Below, piece by piece: positions 1 to 11,920 of a stretch of DNA of 64,000 nt. Position 1 is the stretch's first letter, and every line of letters starts with the position of its first letter. The stretch is taken from assembly GCF_004664715.2 (NCBI RefSeq), contig NC_051068.1:16247798-16311797 (forward strand). Direction: 5' to 3'. Both the position numbers and the translations under genes were made by a program. The notes beneath the pieces were generated by a model. It did not search any database. It saw only the letters and a list, made by a program, of their open reading frames with translations, and was not told the DNA's origin. The stretch is from Peromyscus leucopus. Its lineage: Eukaryota > Chordata > Mammalia > Rodentia > Cricetidae.

Positions 1-1001
1 TGAAATAAGAGCCGTCTTTTACTAGCCTCTCAGGACTTCTATCATTCAGGAGTGTTGAGTTGTGTCATTTTCAATATCTATTGAAATATCATGGGAGCTT
101 TGTCCACATTTCTGTGTGCGATCAGGGTCTATTGATTTGTGTATACTGAACCATGTTTCATTCCTACTGGGAAACCAAGTTGATGGCATATGATCTTTTT
201 GCTGTGTTCTTGTATTGAGTTTGCAAGCATTTTATTAGGGATATTTGCATCTAGGGTTGTCATGAAGGAAATTGGTTTGTAATCCCTTTTCCCCTCCCTC
301 CCTATCCAGTTTTTTCTTAGCAGGGGAATGAGTTTGGAAGTACTCTCATTTTTACTTTTATAGAATATTTTGAGGAACATTGATGTCCAAGTTCTTCAAA
401 TGTCTGGTGGAATGCAGCGGTGAAGCCATTTCAGTCCTTGGTTTTCTTTGTTGGGCAGCTATTACTACTTCCATCACATTGTTCATGATAGATTTCTTTA
501 GTTTCTTATACCCTCATAATTAATGTGTGTCCAGAAGAACATTCTATATTTTTCAATCTGTTGAAATATATTTGTTAATTGTATATTTCATAATATCATG
601 AAGTATCATAGAAAGTTGGATTTCAATAGTAACAATTTTATTTGATTTCTTAATTGTATTCGTTTCCAGTTTTCTCTCTTTACTTAGGTTACTTAGGCTG
701 TTTTTCCACTGTATCTTTTCCAGCAAGTAGCCTTCCTTTCCTTTATCCTTCGTGATTTTCTCTTCACATTTTGTTAATTTGTGATTGGAACTTAGCAGTT
801 CTTTCTGTAGATGTTAGGTTTGGCTTATTCTTGTTTTCTGCAACCTTGAGATAGCATCATTAGGTTATTTTCTTGATGTCTCCTTTTAAAGTCGATACTC
901 AGGACTATCTAAGTTTCTTTCTTAGAACTGATTTTGCTGTTGCCCACAGACTCATATAAGTGTTTTTTTTTTTTTTTAATTTTCATTTGATTCTATGAAG
1001 T

Positions 1002-1041
<40 letters not shown>

Positions 1042-3330
1042 AGACAGGGTTTCTCTGTGTAGCTTTGTGCCTTTCCTGGAACTCACTTGGTAGACCAGGC
1101 TGGCCTCAAACTCACAGAGATCCACCTGGCTCTGCCTCCCGAGTGCTGGGATTAAAGGCGTGCGCCACCACCGCCCGGCGATTCTGTGAAGTTTTTAATC
1201 TTCCCATTTTTTTAGTGAACCACTTATCATTCAACAGCATATTGTTTAAGTTTCATATAGTAGTTTATTTTCTCTTGATGTCGATTTCTGGTTTTATCCC
1301 ATTTGATCTGATGGAGTACAAAAACTTACTCAATATTTTTTATTTGTTAAGATTTGCTTTAGGGTCTGATATAAACTTATTTGGAGAAAGTTTCATGGGC
1401 TGCTGAGTTAAATGTGTATTCTGAAAAAAATGTGTATTCTGCAACTACTGGAATATTCTTTGTCTGTGTAAGTGTGTCTGTGTCTAGGCTGTTTGGTCTT
1501 TGGTACAGTTTAAAGCTTACTGATCCTTTGTTTAGGTGCTCTATGTATTGATGAGAGTGTGGTGTTGAAATCACTTACTATTGTATCTGGACTTCTCTGT
1601 TCTTTATGTCTAGTAGTGTTTGTTTTATGAAATTGTCCTGCCAGTATTCACTGTGTGTATGTGTTTGTACACATTGTTTTATCTTCTTGATAAAACTGTT
1701 CCCTTTAGTCGTGTTTAGTCATTTTTAGTTGCAACTGATTTTGCCCTGAAATCTATTTGGGTATTAGGATAGTTACTCCATGTAGCTTCTTTTCTGGGTC
1801 CGTTTTTATGGAATATCATTTTCCATCCTTTCAGGCTGTGTGACTGTGCCAGTGATGTTTATTTCATACAGGTAACAAAAATTGAATCCTTTTTAATTGA
1901 AGGAGCCAGTCTCTGTTTTAATTAGAGAGCCAACACTATATTTAGGTTTGTTATTGAAAAATACATACTAATTTCTATTTTTTTTTCTGGTTGTTTGGAA
2001 TACTCTATTTTTTCTTCCAAATTAATCATAGAGTATTGCTGCTTTATTGTTATACTGTTTCTATCTTATTTATCATTTGATTATTTGTTTAGTAAGATTT
2101 ATCCCTTCATAAGCTCTTAGTATTGGGTATATTGTTTTCTTAGTGTAGGATTCTTTTATATATTTGCAATACTGGCTTAATGGTGTAGAATTATTTTGGT
2201 TTACAGTTATCTTGGAAGGTTTTATTTCTCCACCGATTTTAAAGTACACTTTTACTGTAAGCATTACTATTGGTTGGTAGCTATTTTCTTTCAGGGTTTA
2301 AAATACATCATTCTCTGTTATCTTGGCCTTAAGAGTTTTTGCTGAGAATTCTACTGTTATCCTGACCAGTTTTCCTTTGTAAGATGCTTTGTTCTTGGAG
2401 CTTTCAGTATTCTGCTTGGTACTCCTGGAATCTCACTAGAATGTTACATCGAGAAGTGGATATCCATATATTTCCTTAGATTTGAGGTATTTTCAGCTAT
2501 GAAATAGGTTTTCTGTGTCTTAGGCTATATTTCAGCCCCCTCTTCTATACAAAAGATTCATACATTTCATCTCTTAATCATGTCCCACAAGTATAGAATA
2601 TTATGATCATGATCTCTCATTTTTATTGCTCTCTGAATGTAAGCATTCATCAGCCCGTGTTCAGTTCCTCATAGTCTTTCTTTGCACTAGTCTGTTGCTA
2701 AGCTTCTGTTGGAGTCTTTATTAAGCTTTACAAGATTATTTCCCAGAAAATTTATTTTTTTTCTTCTCTTTGCTTAATTTCTCATCCAAGTCCTGACTAA
2801 TTTTTTAAAATTTGTTTGCTTTTTTATTTGTACTCTTTTAAAGTTATTATCTTTCTTACAGTAGACTTCAGAATATTTTCGGCAAGCATTTCATTAGCAT
2901 CATTATCTTTACATATGAATATTTAAAGGTTATTGGCTTTTGGTGGAGTTATTTTTTTTTTTTTTTGATTTTTCGTATTGTTTTTGTGTTTACCTACTGA
3001 GACAGATACTTTTCTACTGTTACCTGAGAGTCTTAGCAATCAGTCTTCTCTTAAGGGCTCAGTCCCTGGGGGGCTCCATGGGGAGGAAACAACCTGAGAT
3101 AATAATGATAACAGCACAAAACCAAGCCAAACATATAAAGATAGCATGAAACAATAACACACACTACATTCCCAATAACAGCAGAAAAAAAGGGGTGCAA
3201 AAAATAAGATAGGTTAAAGAAATGGAAAACTAAATAGTTTGAAAGTGAATGGTGAGAGAGAAAAAGAAAATAGAAAACTACCAGATTAGATTTGAGAAAA
3301 AGTGTGTGTGTGGGGGGGTGAGCAACACAC
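1..3330 (-). mobile_element. Old L1 (LINE-1) relic, antisense
   Basis: Read on the minus strand, the sequence resembles decayed L1 ORF2 running into ORF1 and 5' sequence towards higher coordinates. For example, the plus strand shows 'agtttgcaagcattttatta' and 'tctattgatttgtgtatact', familiar from antisense rodent L1. Many stops and indels break every frame, and a B1 interrupts it at 1002-1179. The right boundary is approximate. Confidence 0.65.
1002..1179 (-). repeat. B1 SINE with poly-A tail, minus strand
   Basis: A complete reverse-oriented B1 (gagacagggtttctctgtg through ggcgtgcgccaccaccgccc) follows a poly-T run at 1002-1040. Target duplications of gattctatgaagt (989-1001) and gattctgtgaagt (1180-1192) differ by one base, so the insertion is fairly recent and lies inside the older L1. 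Confidence 0.93.
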
Positions 3331-5468
3331 AATCAGAATGAAGAGAAAAGTAACAACTTCCTCATGGAAGACATGGACACAGTGCTTTCCCAGGCCTGTG
3401 GTTCACTAGGTAGCCACATGTGGGAAGTGGGAGCAGTAGGTTGTCTTCCTTATCCTCAGGTAACATCTGACTGGCAGTATAGAGGCTGATCCTCATCCTG
3501 CCAGCCAGAAGGAGCTAAGAGAAAGTGTCCACTTTAGGGTTCTGTGTACCAGCGTGTGCTGACGTGGAATACTGCAACCCTGCAGATTTATGCAAGACAC
3601 CTGTCTCCTGATCCTGTGGGTGGTTGTCAGCAGGCACCAAAGTCATGATCAGTGTGGCTCTGAGCATGGGAAGTATTAAGACAGTGGGAGCATATCCTCT
3701 AAATGTCTCTGAGCATGGAGAAGGTGACCAAGCAGAATTAATCTGCTAGAAGCAGGAAGTCTCAGACACCAAATGATCACCTAGCCCTGGCCATGCTTCT
3801 CCATCTTTACTCCCACATAGATGTGCACACAGCCAGTTTGACCTCCTTTGGAATCGGACCACTGCTTTCAACAGGAAGAACTTAAGAGCACTACTCTCGC
3901 CATATAGAATTGTGGTAAGAATTTTAAATACCAGTTATTTTCCTGGGGTGGCTGCCTAGCTCCCTGTTTTAACACTAGTGGCTAAGCTAGAAAAGGCGGG
4001 AGACAATTCAACATTGGCATGCTTCTCCAAACTGTTTCAGACTGCAAGCTGCCATGTTTTATGTTTTCAGAACTGTTAGACTTACATCTTGGTGTAGCCC
4101 TGCTGAGTGGCAGCTTCCCCTTTACTCACCATTCTCTGGGGGTACATGTTGTTAGTGTTGTGTTTCCATTACAATGAAAAGGTCTGATATTTCTGGATTT
4201 CATCTGATTGCTGTCCACCTGTATGGTGGTAGCTCGAATTGAGGGGCTTCCAGGTGGTGCCTGATCTCGAACCGGGAGAGCTCTTGGCCTTCAGACCATC
4301 TTGCTCATGAAAGGACAGGCAGGAGAGCCAGAAGCAGTGCTCTGCTTCAGTGGATTGATACATTAAGTTTCCAGAGAAGTCTTGAACTGATTGGTTCCTG
4401 ACCTGGACAAAAAGATCTCAAGGCAAGATGATATCATGGAAAATACCAAGCCTGCTAAATTTGGTGTCAGGAGCAGCTAGAGACCTCTGCCAGATGAGAG
4501 AGAGCCATCCTGAGGCTTCTCCAAGTGGATTGTGGTGAGGGCCAGACACATCGTAGGATTCCCAAGTACTGCTTATGGACCAGACATCAAGAGCAGGCTA
4601 ATCTAACAGCAGTAATTACTGCTGAACACTACACATATTCCCTCACTTTGCCTACTGACCCCCATCTTATAGGCAGCCAAGTTACCATGGCAATGGCAGC
4701 AGCAGGCCCTGGGCTGGGTGCACAGGATGAGAAGAGAGTAGAAGATGTACCCACAAGATGTACTCAGGTCAGGGAGCTGCTCCAGTTTGTAGTGTTGAAC
4801 TTGGCCAACACGAAGCTCCTTACTGAGTCTAAGGAGTCTTGGTTCCCAGCTGTCTTGGCCTCCTGCTTCCATGGCTTCCCAGCGTGGAAAAATAGCTCAA
4901 GACCCGTTGGCTAAGGGAAAGCTGCTGCTCACTTTTTAATTTTGCTAAGTCCTTCCCCAGAGAAGTGGGATTAAAAAAAAAAAGCAAAACAAAACAATAA
5001 CCACATTGTATGCTGAGAGTGAAACCGGTTAAACTTTTAGTGAATTTGACCTTTTCTAAAAACAACAGCAAAAGCAAAACCCATTGTGAATAAGTGAAAA
5101 ATTCCCATTGTTCACAATAACCTTGGTAAAAGGACACTAAGCAACGAGGAATGGAGGGGACCACCTGCTCTTTCTTCATCACAGAACCAACAAGTCGGTG
5201 CAGCTGCTTTTGGATAGCTATCTATCTGTCATATCTGGCAGCTGGTGATAGCAAGATGAAGTCATGCTCGTCAGCTCCATATAAAGTTAGGGTTGGGGAG
5301 TTAGGGAGGGGACGTCCCACCTTTGCCTACCTGAGGTAAATTCTATCTCGAAGACGTTCTAAGGACTCAAAAGAGATTGCTTCTGCATGCAGTCCAGGCT
5401 TTACACATTCCAAGTGCAGATTTTCTGACAAAGTTCGTCTTTGTTTAGTCTACAGCTCAGGCTAGACC
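3331..5468. other. Non-coding stretch, nothing recognised
   Basis: No gene is visible. Several open frames of 60-130 codons occur on both strands around 4525-5340, but none resembles a known protein or shows splice or start context. Some of 3330-4000 could be L1 5' sequence, but I could not establish this. Confidence 0.5.
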
Positions 5469-5476
5469 CTTTAGAG

Positions 5477-5669
5477 CAGTGGTTCTCAACCTTCCTAAGT
5501 GGTGACCCTTTAATACAGTTCCTCTTGTTGTGGTGACCCCCAACCATAAACCCATTTTCATTGCTTCTTTAATAACTGTAATTTTGCTACTCTTATGAAT
5601 CATAATGTAAATATTTTTGGAGGCAGAGGCTTACCAAAGGGGTCATGACCCACAGGTTGAGAACTGCTA
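5477..5669 (+). mobile_element. URR1-like hAT-Charlie DNA transposon relic
   Basis: The element opens with cagtggttctcaacctt and closes with aggttgagaactgct, the inverted termini of the non-autonomous rodent URR1 family. It contains the usual core (cagttcctc, gtggtgacccccaacc, taactgtaattttgct). The 8-bp flanks are imperfect (ctttagag / tcctagag). Confidence 0.85.
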
Positions 5670-6012
5670 TCCTAGAGAGAATAGTTGCTCAACAACATCT
5701 TGAACAAATTGGGGTTAGTTATTACTTCAGGTCTCCATGAACAATGAGGTTTGTATCCAAGTACCTTATGCCAATTTCTTCCTTACCTCTGCTTTCTTAA
5801 ATAAGCCCATAGTTGGCAGTGATGGGTGTCCCCATTGCTTAGGAAATTACAAAATAAAATAATTCTGTAGAGAATTTATTTAGATTCACACATTAAACTA
5901 AAAATCTGCCAAATGTTTCAGTGCCTCAAAATGAGATTTCTTAAACAAGGTCGCCATATTACGATCTAGGGACTCAATCAATATACAGTGATTATAAGTC
6001 TATATGCATTTA

Positions 6013-6120
6013 CAACCCAACATATCGGCATATTTCCAGCATTTGGGAAACTGAAGCAGAACCAAGAATTTGTGGCCAGCTTGAGCTACATAGCAATATC
6101 CTGTATCAAAACAGTATCTC
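6013..6120 (+). repeat. Degenerate B1-related SINE
   Basis: Weak match to a forward B1 body (ttccagcatttgggaaactga, then ggccagcttgagctacatag, then a short A-rich end). Strongly diverged, so the family is uncertain. Confidence 0.45.
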
Positions 6121-6186
6121 CATACATGTAATAGTGAAGCGCTCAACCATATTGCCTCTTCCATATTGACCTGTGTCCAAACTTCT

Positions 6187-6485
6187 AGGGCATTTTCTTG
6201 ATTGATGATTATGTGGAATGGCCCAGCTTACTGTGGGTGGTGCTATCCTGGGTCGGTGCTCTAAGAAAGCAGGCTGAACAAGCCAATAGGGACAAGCCAG
6301 TAAACAGCTGGTCTCAACTTCAGTTCCTGCCTCCAGCTGGCTGACAAATTCCCATCCTGACTTGTTTCCTTGATGGATTTCAATGTATTAGTGTAAGCCA
6401 AATACCACCCCTGAAACAAGTTGATTTTGTTCATGGTGTTTATCACAGCCATAGAGATCCTAATTAATACAGAAATCGGTACCAG
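6187..6485 (+). repeat. Dispersed rodent repeat X, copy 1 (partial)
   Basis: Shares the pattern gggcattttcttgattgatg, gtgggtggtgctatcctggg, aagaaagcaggctgaacaag and a final 'gtaagccaaata... cacagccatagag...ctaattaa' with the copy at 8573-8943. I recognise it as a common rodent interspersed repeat but cannot name the family with certainty. Confidence 0.6.
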
Positions 6486-6732
6486 GTTGTGGGGTCTTGC
6501 TGTGACAGACCTAACCAGGTGTCTTTGGGAGGATTGTAATGGTATTTGAATGTTGGGCTGGAAAAGCCATTGAGTGCTCAGAGCTCAGTGGGTTGTTCTG
6601 TGGGAGCCTGGAAGGTAAGAATGTTGAGAAGAGTGAAGAGGATGGAGGCCTGACTTGTGAAGTTCTAGAGGGAAGCAAAGACTGTCTGGGCCACTCATGT
6701 GATATTTTGAATTAAGAACCACTAAAGTTGCT

Positions 6733-6885
6733 GGTCAGTGGTGGCACATGCTTTTAATTCTGGCACTCAGGAGGCAGAGGCAGGTGGATCTCCATGAGTT
6801 GGAAGCCAGCCTGGTCTACAAAGTGAGTTCTAGGACAGCCAGGACTATACAGTGAACTCCTGTATCAAAGAAACAAACAGAAGAA
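6733..6885 (+). repeat. B1 SINE, plus strand
   Basis: Forward B1 body (ggtggcacatgcttttaatt, ggaggcagaggcaggtggat, ccagcctggtctacaaagtg) with A-rich 3' end (caaagaaacaaacag). Moderately diverged. Confidence 0.85.
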
Positions 6886-6999
6886 CCACTAAAGTGAAAC
6901 CTTTGCTTTGCTGGGAAATTGATGTTGGTCAGCTGAGGCTGAATAATCAGCTGTGAGATTCCTAATGATATTCTGTTATAGACTAGTCTAGCATAATCG

Positions 7000-7570
7000 T
7001 CAGCAGAGAGGCTTCATTCAGCAACTGATGGGAGCAGATGCAGAGACCCACCCACAGCCAAACATTATGTGGCACTCAGGGAATCCTGCAGAGAGGGGGA
7101 GGAAGGATTGTAGGAGCCAGAGGGGTCAAAGACCACTACAAGAACATGGCCCACAGAATCAACTGACCAGGGTTCCTAAGGGCTCACAGGGACTGAATCG
7201 ACAATCAGGGAGCCTGTATGGGTCTGAATTAGGTCTTCTGTATATATGTTACAGTTGTGTAGCTTGGTGTTTTTGTGCAACTCCTAACAGTAGGAGTAGG
7301 GGCCGTCTCTGAGTCTTTGCCTGATTTTGGGACCCTTCCCTCCTAAGGGTTGCCTTGTCCAGCCTTGATGAGGGCCATGTGTCTAGGTTATGGCATGTTT
7401 AGTTGACATCCCTGGGAGGCCTGCCCTTTTCTGAAGGGAAACGGAGGCAGTGGATCTGGGGAAGAGGGGAAATGTGGAGGGAGTGGGGACTAGGAAGAGA
7501 GGAGGGAGGAAAACTGCAGTTGGTATGTAACATGTGAGAGAAGAATTAAAAAAAAGAGAGACCAGCATCA
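7000..7570 (+). mobile_element. L1 3' end (Lx-like 3' UTR), plus strand
   Basis: Typical rodent L1 3'-UTR text: cagatgcagagacccaccca, agagggggaggaaggattgt, tgggaggcctgcccttttct, then a purine-rich end. No ORF2 sequence remains, so it is a 5'-truncated copy. Confidence 0.7.
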
Positions 7571-8153
7571 TTGAGGATCATAAATCTGGGAGTGTTTCCT
7601 CAGGGTCAGCACACACAAGCTGTGGGCCATAAGGGGCCAAGGCTGCACCTCATGTTGTCAGCTGAACTTGGTAATGTATAAGAGTTACCCAGATGGTATT
7701 GGTTTTGAAAGCATGAAGTGGGTATGGAGAGCAGCTGAAGCTTGGCACCAGATAATAGGGTTAGAGTTCCTGGAGAGAGCCCAGGAAAAGCAATTGGTGA
7801 AGGTTCAGCTTAGTTGCAATAGACAACTCCAACATTTTGGAGATGCCCGTACCATGGGATGGCTGCCAAGGACAGTCTGAACCTAAGAGACAAGCTGTGT
7901 GTCTCCACTGCCAACAGTGGAGCCAGAGAAGTGGCCCAGAGGATCGTGCCCAGGGGATCATGAGTGGGTCCCAGACATCAAGGACTGAACTGTTGGGCTT
8001 TGGTTTTTCTTTGATCTGATTGTTACTGTGTCCTGGTTCATCCCTCTTGGAGTAAGAAAGTATTTAACTCATTTTTAAAAATTTTACAGGAACTGACAGC
8101 TATGAGACTTTAGGTATTTTATAGAAACTTTGGAAATTTAGAGCAATTTTGAT

Positions 8154-8309
8154 TTTGATTTTGTTTTGTTTTGTTTTGTTTTTGTTTTTTCGAGACAGGG
8201 TTTCTTTGTGTAGCTTTGCGCCTTTCCTGGAACTCACTTTGTAGACCAGATCCGCCTGGCTCTGCCTCCCAAGTGCTGGGATTAAAGGCGTGCGCCACCA
8301 CCGCCCAGC
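8154..8309 (-). repeat. B1 SINE, minus strand, internally deleted
   Basis: Reverse B1 after a (TTTTG)n tail. The body jumps from gtagaccag straight to atccgcctggctctgcctcc, so about 30 bp of the central part is missing. The target duplication gcaattttgat is at 8143-8153 and 8310-8320. Confidence 0.9.
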
Positions 8310-8572
8310 GCAATTTTGATATTTTAGAGAGACATGGACTTTTAGGGAGAGTGGCTGTTTAGAGAGGCTTGGAAGTTTGAGAGAGACTTTGGGTATCTTA
8401 AAGAGAATGAACTTTTAAAGTGTGTGAAGTATTTTTTAAGACAGAGGGACTTAGAATTGCAATGTTTTTAATTGTGGTATTAATTAATATGAGGTCTTAG
8501 GGATGAGCAATAAGGAAAGGTGATGATTAAATAGTAATGTATCTGTGTGTCAAGTTGACAAGGGATCAATTG

Positions 8573-8943
8573 TTCTGGTTAGTTTTTTGTCAGTTTGACA
8601 CAAGCTGGAGTCATTCAAGAAGAGGGAACCTTAACTGAGAAAATGGCCCCAAAATTGGCCCATGGGCAAGCCTGTAGGGCATTTTCTTGATTAATAATTA
8701 ATATTGGAGGGCTCAGCTCATTGTGGGTGGTGCCACCCCTGGGCATGTGGTCCTGGGTGATATAAGGAAGCAGCCTGAGCAAGCCACAGGGGTCAAACCA
8801 GTCAAACCCCTGCCTTGAGTTGCTGCCCTGACTTCCTTCAGTGATGGAGTGTGACCTGAGAGTTGTAAGATGAAATAAAACCATTTCTCCCCAAGTTGCT
8901 TTTGGTTGTGGTATTCTCTCACAGAAATAGAAACTTTAACTAA
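8573..8943 (+). repeat. Dispersed rodent repeat X, copy 2 (near full length)
   Basis: Begins ggttagttttttgtcagttt and ends agaaatagaaactttaacta. It contains gtgggtggtgccacccctgg, gcagcctgagcaagccacag and gaaataaaaccatttctccc. The family name is not certain (LTR-like or medium-reiterated repeat). Confidence 0.65.
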
Positions 8944-9760
8944 GGCAGAAACTTTAGAGATTGTGCAAATATATTGAGATTAGGTAACTTATTTTTTTTT
9001 AAACAAACTGGGTTATTCAGGAATTAAAAATGTGTTGAAAATTTTCTTTAAACGAAAAACTCAATATACAACATACCCTAATCTGTGGTATACAGCAAAA
9101 GCTGTATATTTATATATAACAATAAATACCTACATTAAGAAATAGAAATGTTTTAAATAACTTAAAGTTAATAAATAATTTATTTAATTAAAGAGTTTAT
9201 TAAATAAATAAAGTCAGAAATGCAGTATCCTGTGATGTGGAAATCAAGTCTGAGCCACAGGCTGGAACAAGACTTGAGTTGCTTGGGAGGAGGATGAACG
9301 GTGTAAGGTGTTTAAAGGGGTCCGTGTGTAAGAAGCACCAGTGGGAAGCTTGCTGACAGCTGGACCGAGTACTTAGGGACAGAAGGAGCTGGACCAAGGG
9401 AAGGAACCACCTCAGCTGGCTCACTAACTCCCTCTGGCTGAAGGGCTAGCATCACAGAGATCATCACAGTAAGTGAAATACCACCAGTTCTCCTTTCATT
9501 GGAAGGCACCAATCCACATACCCAGAGAATTTGTAAAAGGGACAAATTCAGTTTCATGGAGGGAAAAGTTTGTCCTTCAAATGACTACAGAATAAGTATA
9601 GAAAAAGTGAACCATGTAGAGTCCAAATGGAAAAATGAACATAGACATAAACTTTATGAATTACACAAAAATTTATGAACATATTTTTCATTATATGAAT
9701 GGAAAATTTGTAAAGGTTATAGAGGAAGATCTACATAGTCTGTGTCCTCAAAAAGGGTGC
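8944..9760. other. AT-rich non-coding stretch
   Basis: No gene or clear repeat. Short overlapping open frames at 9200-9560 on the minus strand have no recognisable homology. Confidence 0.45.
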
Positions 9761-9761
9761 T

Positions 9762-9905
9762 GACTAGATGGCCCAGTGAGTAAAAATGTCCCTGCTGCCA
9801 AACCTAACAATTTGAGTTCGATTCCCGAGACCTAAGGAGTGAAAGGTAAGACCTGAACTCTCACAAGTTGTATTCTGACTTACAAAACTAAATAAATATG
9901 TAATT
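9762..9905 (+). repeat. tRNA-derived SINE (B2/B4-like), plus strand
   Basis: The left part carries a degenerate tRNA-type promoter (tagatggcccagtgagtaaa, gagttcgattcccgagacc) and a tail of aaataaatatgtaat. It directly abuts an oppositely oriented B3. Confidence 0.65.
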
Positions 9906-9906
9906 T

Positions 9907-10123
9907 AAAAAAGATGTATTATTTTTATTTTATGTGTGAGTGCTTTGCCTGCATGTATGTATGTGTACCATGTGCATGCCACAGAGGCCAGAAAAAGGGG
10001 TCAGATCCTCTGGAACTGGAGTTATGGATGGTTGTGAGGTCTCATGTGATTGCTGGGAATTGAACCTTGGTCCTCTGGAAGAGCATCCAGTGCTCTTAAC
10101 CACTGAGCCATCTCTCTAGCCCC
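9907..10123 (-). repeat. B3 SINE, minus strand
   Basis: Reverse B3: T-rich tail, tgcctgcatgtatgtatgtg, gaattgaaccttggtcctct, and ending in the complement of the tRNA-like head (aaccactgagccatctctct). Confidence 0.85.
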
Positions 10124-10846
10124 AAATATGTCACTTTTGAAAGGAGGCTTCAGATACCGAAACACACAGGAAACCTTCTGTGTGGAGATGAGAGATCTGT
10201 TGCTATAAGCCACTAAGTTGTGGATGCTGAAGCAAGGCCTGGAGCAGATTTCTTCCCTGGTATCTCCACAGGAAGCAAAGCCCCAGGGACTCCCCAGTTC
10301 CAGAAAGCTGGACTTCAGAGCAGTGAGCCAACAACTCCTGGGGTACTAAGCCACTCAGTTCGCAGTACTTTGGTGGGGTACTTCTAAGGAAATAACACAC
10401 CACAGCTGACTCCTCAAGGTCATCTAAAGAGGCAGGAGTGGACACAAGACCGTCATAGGTCGAAGCCACTGCAAGGTGGTTACTCATGACTTGGACTGGC
10501 AGATCTAGCTTCAGCTGCCAGTCTCCTGGGACCAGTGGGATAATGAGGAGAAGGAAGAGCAAGAAGCAGCTCTTGCGTAGGTAGTCCCTGACCCTTTCCT
10601 TCCTGGAACCCAGAAAGCCCAAAGCTACGCATTCCTTCCTTCTCATCGTTTCTAGTCCCCACTCTGAGCTATGCCCAATTTAGAACAGCCAAGATGATGT
10701 CTCTTTTAAGGGCAGAGGAGAAAATGCTTGAGGAAGCACAGGTATGGGGTGGAGGTGGGGGCAGGTTGCCGTCTGGTCATAGTGTGTGATGGTTAATTTC
10801 TAACTTGATTGGATGATGAAATGTGTAGGCATTAGTGAAGCACACT

Positions 10847-11021
10847 TTATTTTATTTTATTTTATTTTTGTTTTTTGTCTTCCAAGACAGGGTTTCCCTG
10901 TGTAGCCCTGGCTGGGCTGGAACTCGCTCTGTAGCCACAGTGGCCTCGAACTCACAGAGTTCTGCCTGCCTCTGCCTGCTGAGTGCCGGGATTAAAGGTG
11001 TGCGCCACCACCGCCCGCCGG
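10847..11021 (-). repeat. B1 SINE, minus strand
   Basis: (TTTTA)n tail then reverse B1 (aagacagggtttccctgtgt to ggtgtgcgccaccaccgccc). The flanks tgaagcacacttt and tgaagctcaccttt look like a decayed target duplication. Confidence 0.88.
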
Positions 11022-11711
11022 CTGAAGCTCACCTTTGAGTGTGTCTGAGAGTGTTTCCAGAGAGATATAATGGGATGAGATCCACCCTCAGTGTCGTCAG
11101 CACAAGTTGAACGTTTGCAGTCCTAGACTAAAAAGAGGAAATCGGCTGAAGTGCTGCTGGTCCCCTTCCCTGCTTCCTGCGCAGAACCGTGGGCCACGCT
11201 GCTCCCATCATTACGCCAACCCCGACTGTGGTACACTGAGTTCTTCGGAAGTGTGAGCTAAAATAGACCCCTCTTAGGTGTTCAGTCACTGCGATGGGAA
11301 AGGTGATTAATAATACATGGTGATTCGTCTCTGTTCACAGAGTCCAACATAGCTCTTTAAGACCTGCAGGGTCAAACGGGCACACTCTTCTCCCCAGAAA
11401 GGGACATGACAAGGGCCAAGGAGGAGTCTCCTGTTCAGTCCAGACAGAGTCCCTGATCACTGCAGAGCTGCCCTCCCAGCCAATGGTCAGCCCAGTATTC
11501 CAGATTCCATTAAGGGGACATGATGCGCCGTCTAAGACACTGTTTCAGGACTGAGCTGATAGCCGACTAAGATAAGGAACAAAATGTTTTGGAATTCCTC
11601 ACTCAGCCCCTGCCTCTGGCTATCAAATCCTTGCTGGACACTTGGAAGGCTCTAAGCCAAGGCTGGGCTGTTCCCTGGGAAGGAAATTACAGAGCAGTTT
11701 CCTCTGTAACG
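11022..11711. other. Non-coding stretch, nothing recognised
   Basis: No open frame of note and no repeat I can name. Confidence 0.4.
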
Positions 11712-11719
11712 GCATAAAG

Positions 11720-11912
11720 CAGTGGTTCTCAACCTTCCTAATGCTGTGACCCTTTAACACAGTTCCTCATGTTGTGGTGACCCCCAACCATAAAATTATC
11801 TTCATTGCTACTTTATAACTGTAATTTTGTCACTGTTATGAATTGTAATGTAGATATTTTTGGAGATGGAGGATTGGCAAAGGGGTCATGACCCACAGGT
11901 TGAGAACCACTG
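11720..11912 (+). mobile_element. URR1-like hAT element with perfect 8-bp target duplication
   Basis: Termini cagtggttctcaaccttcct and acaggttgagaaccactg are inverted repeats. The 8-bp duplication gcataaag is perfect (11712-11719 and 11913-11920), as expected for hAT transposition. Non-coding internal sequence. Confidence 0.93.
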
Positions 11913-11920
11913 GCATAAAG

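Noticed and set aside
4525..4914. 129-codon plus-strand frame as a small gene
   Set aside because: No homology, unremarkable start context, and competing frames on the other strand; unsupported.
10203..10646. 147-codon minus-strand open frame with a hydrophobic stretch, signal-peptide-like
   Set aside because: No recognisable homology, no splice or promoter context, and part of the region looks like an old interspersed repeat. Open frames of this size occur by chance in a window this long.
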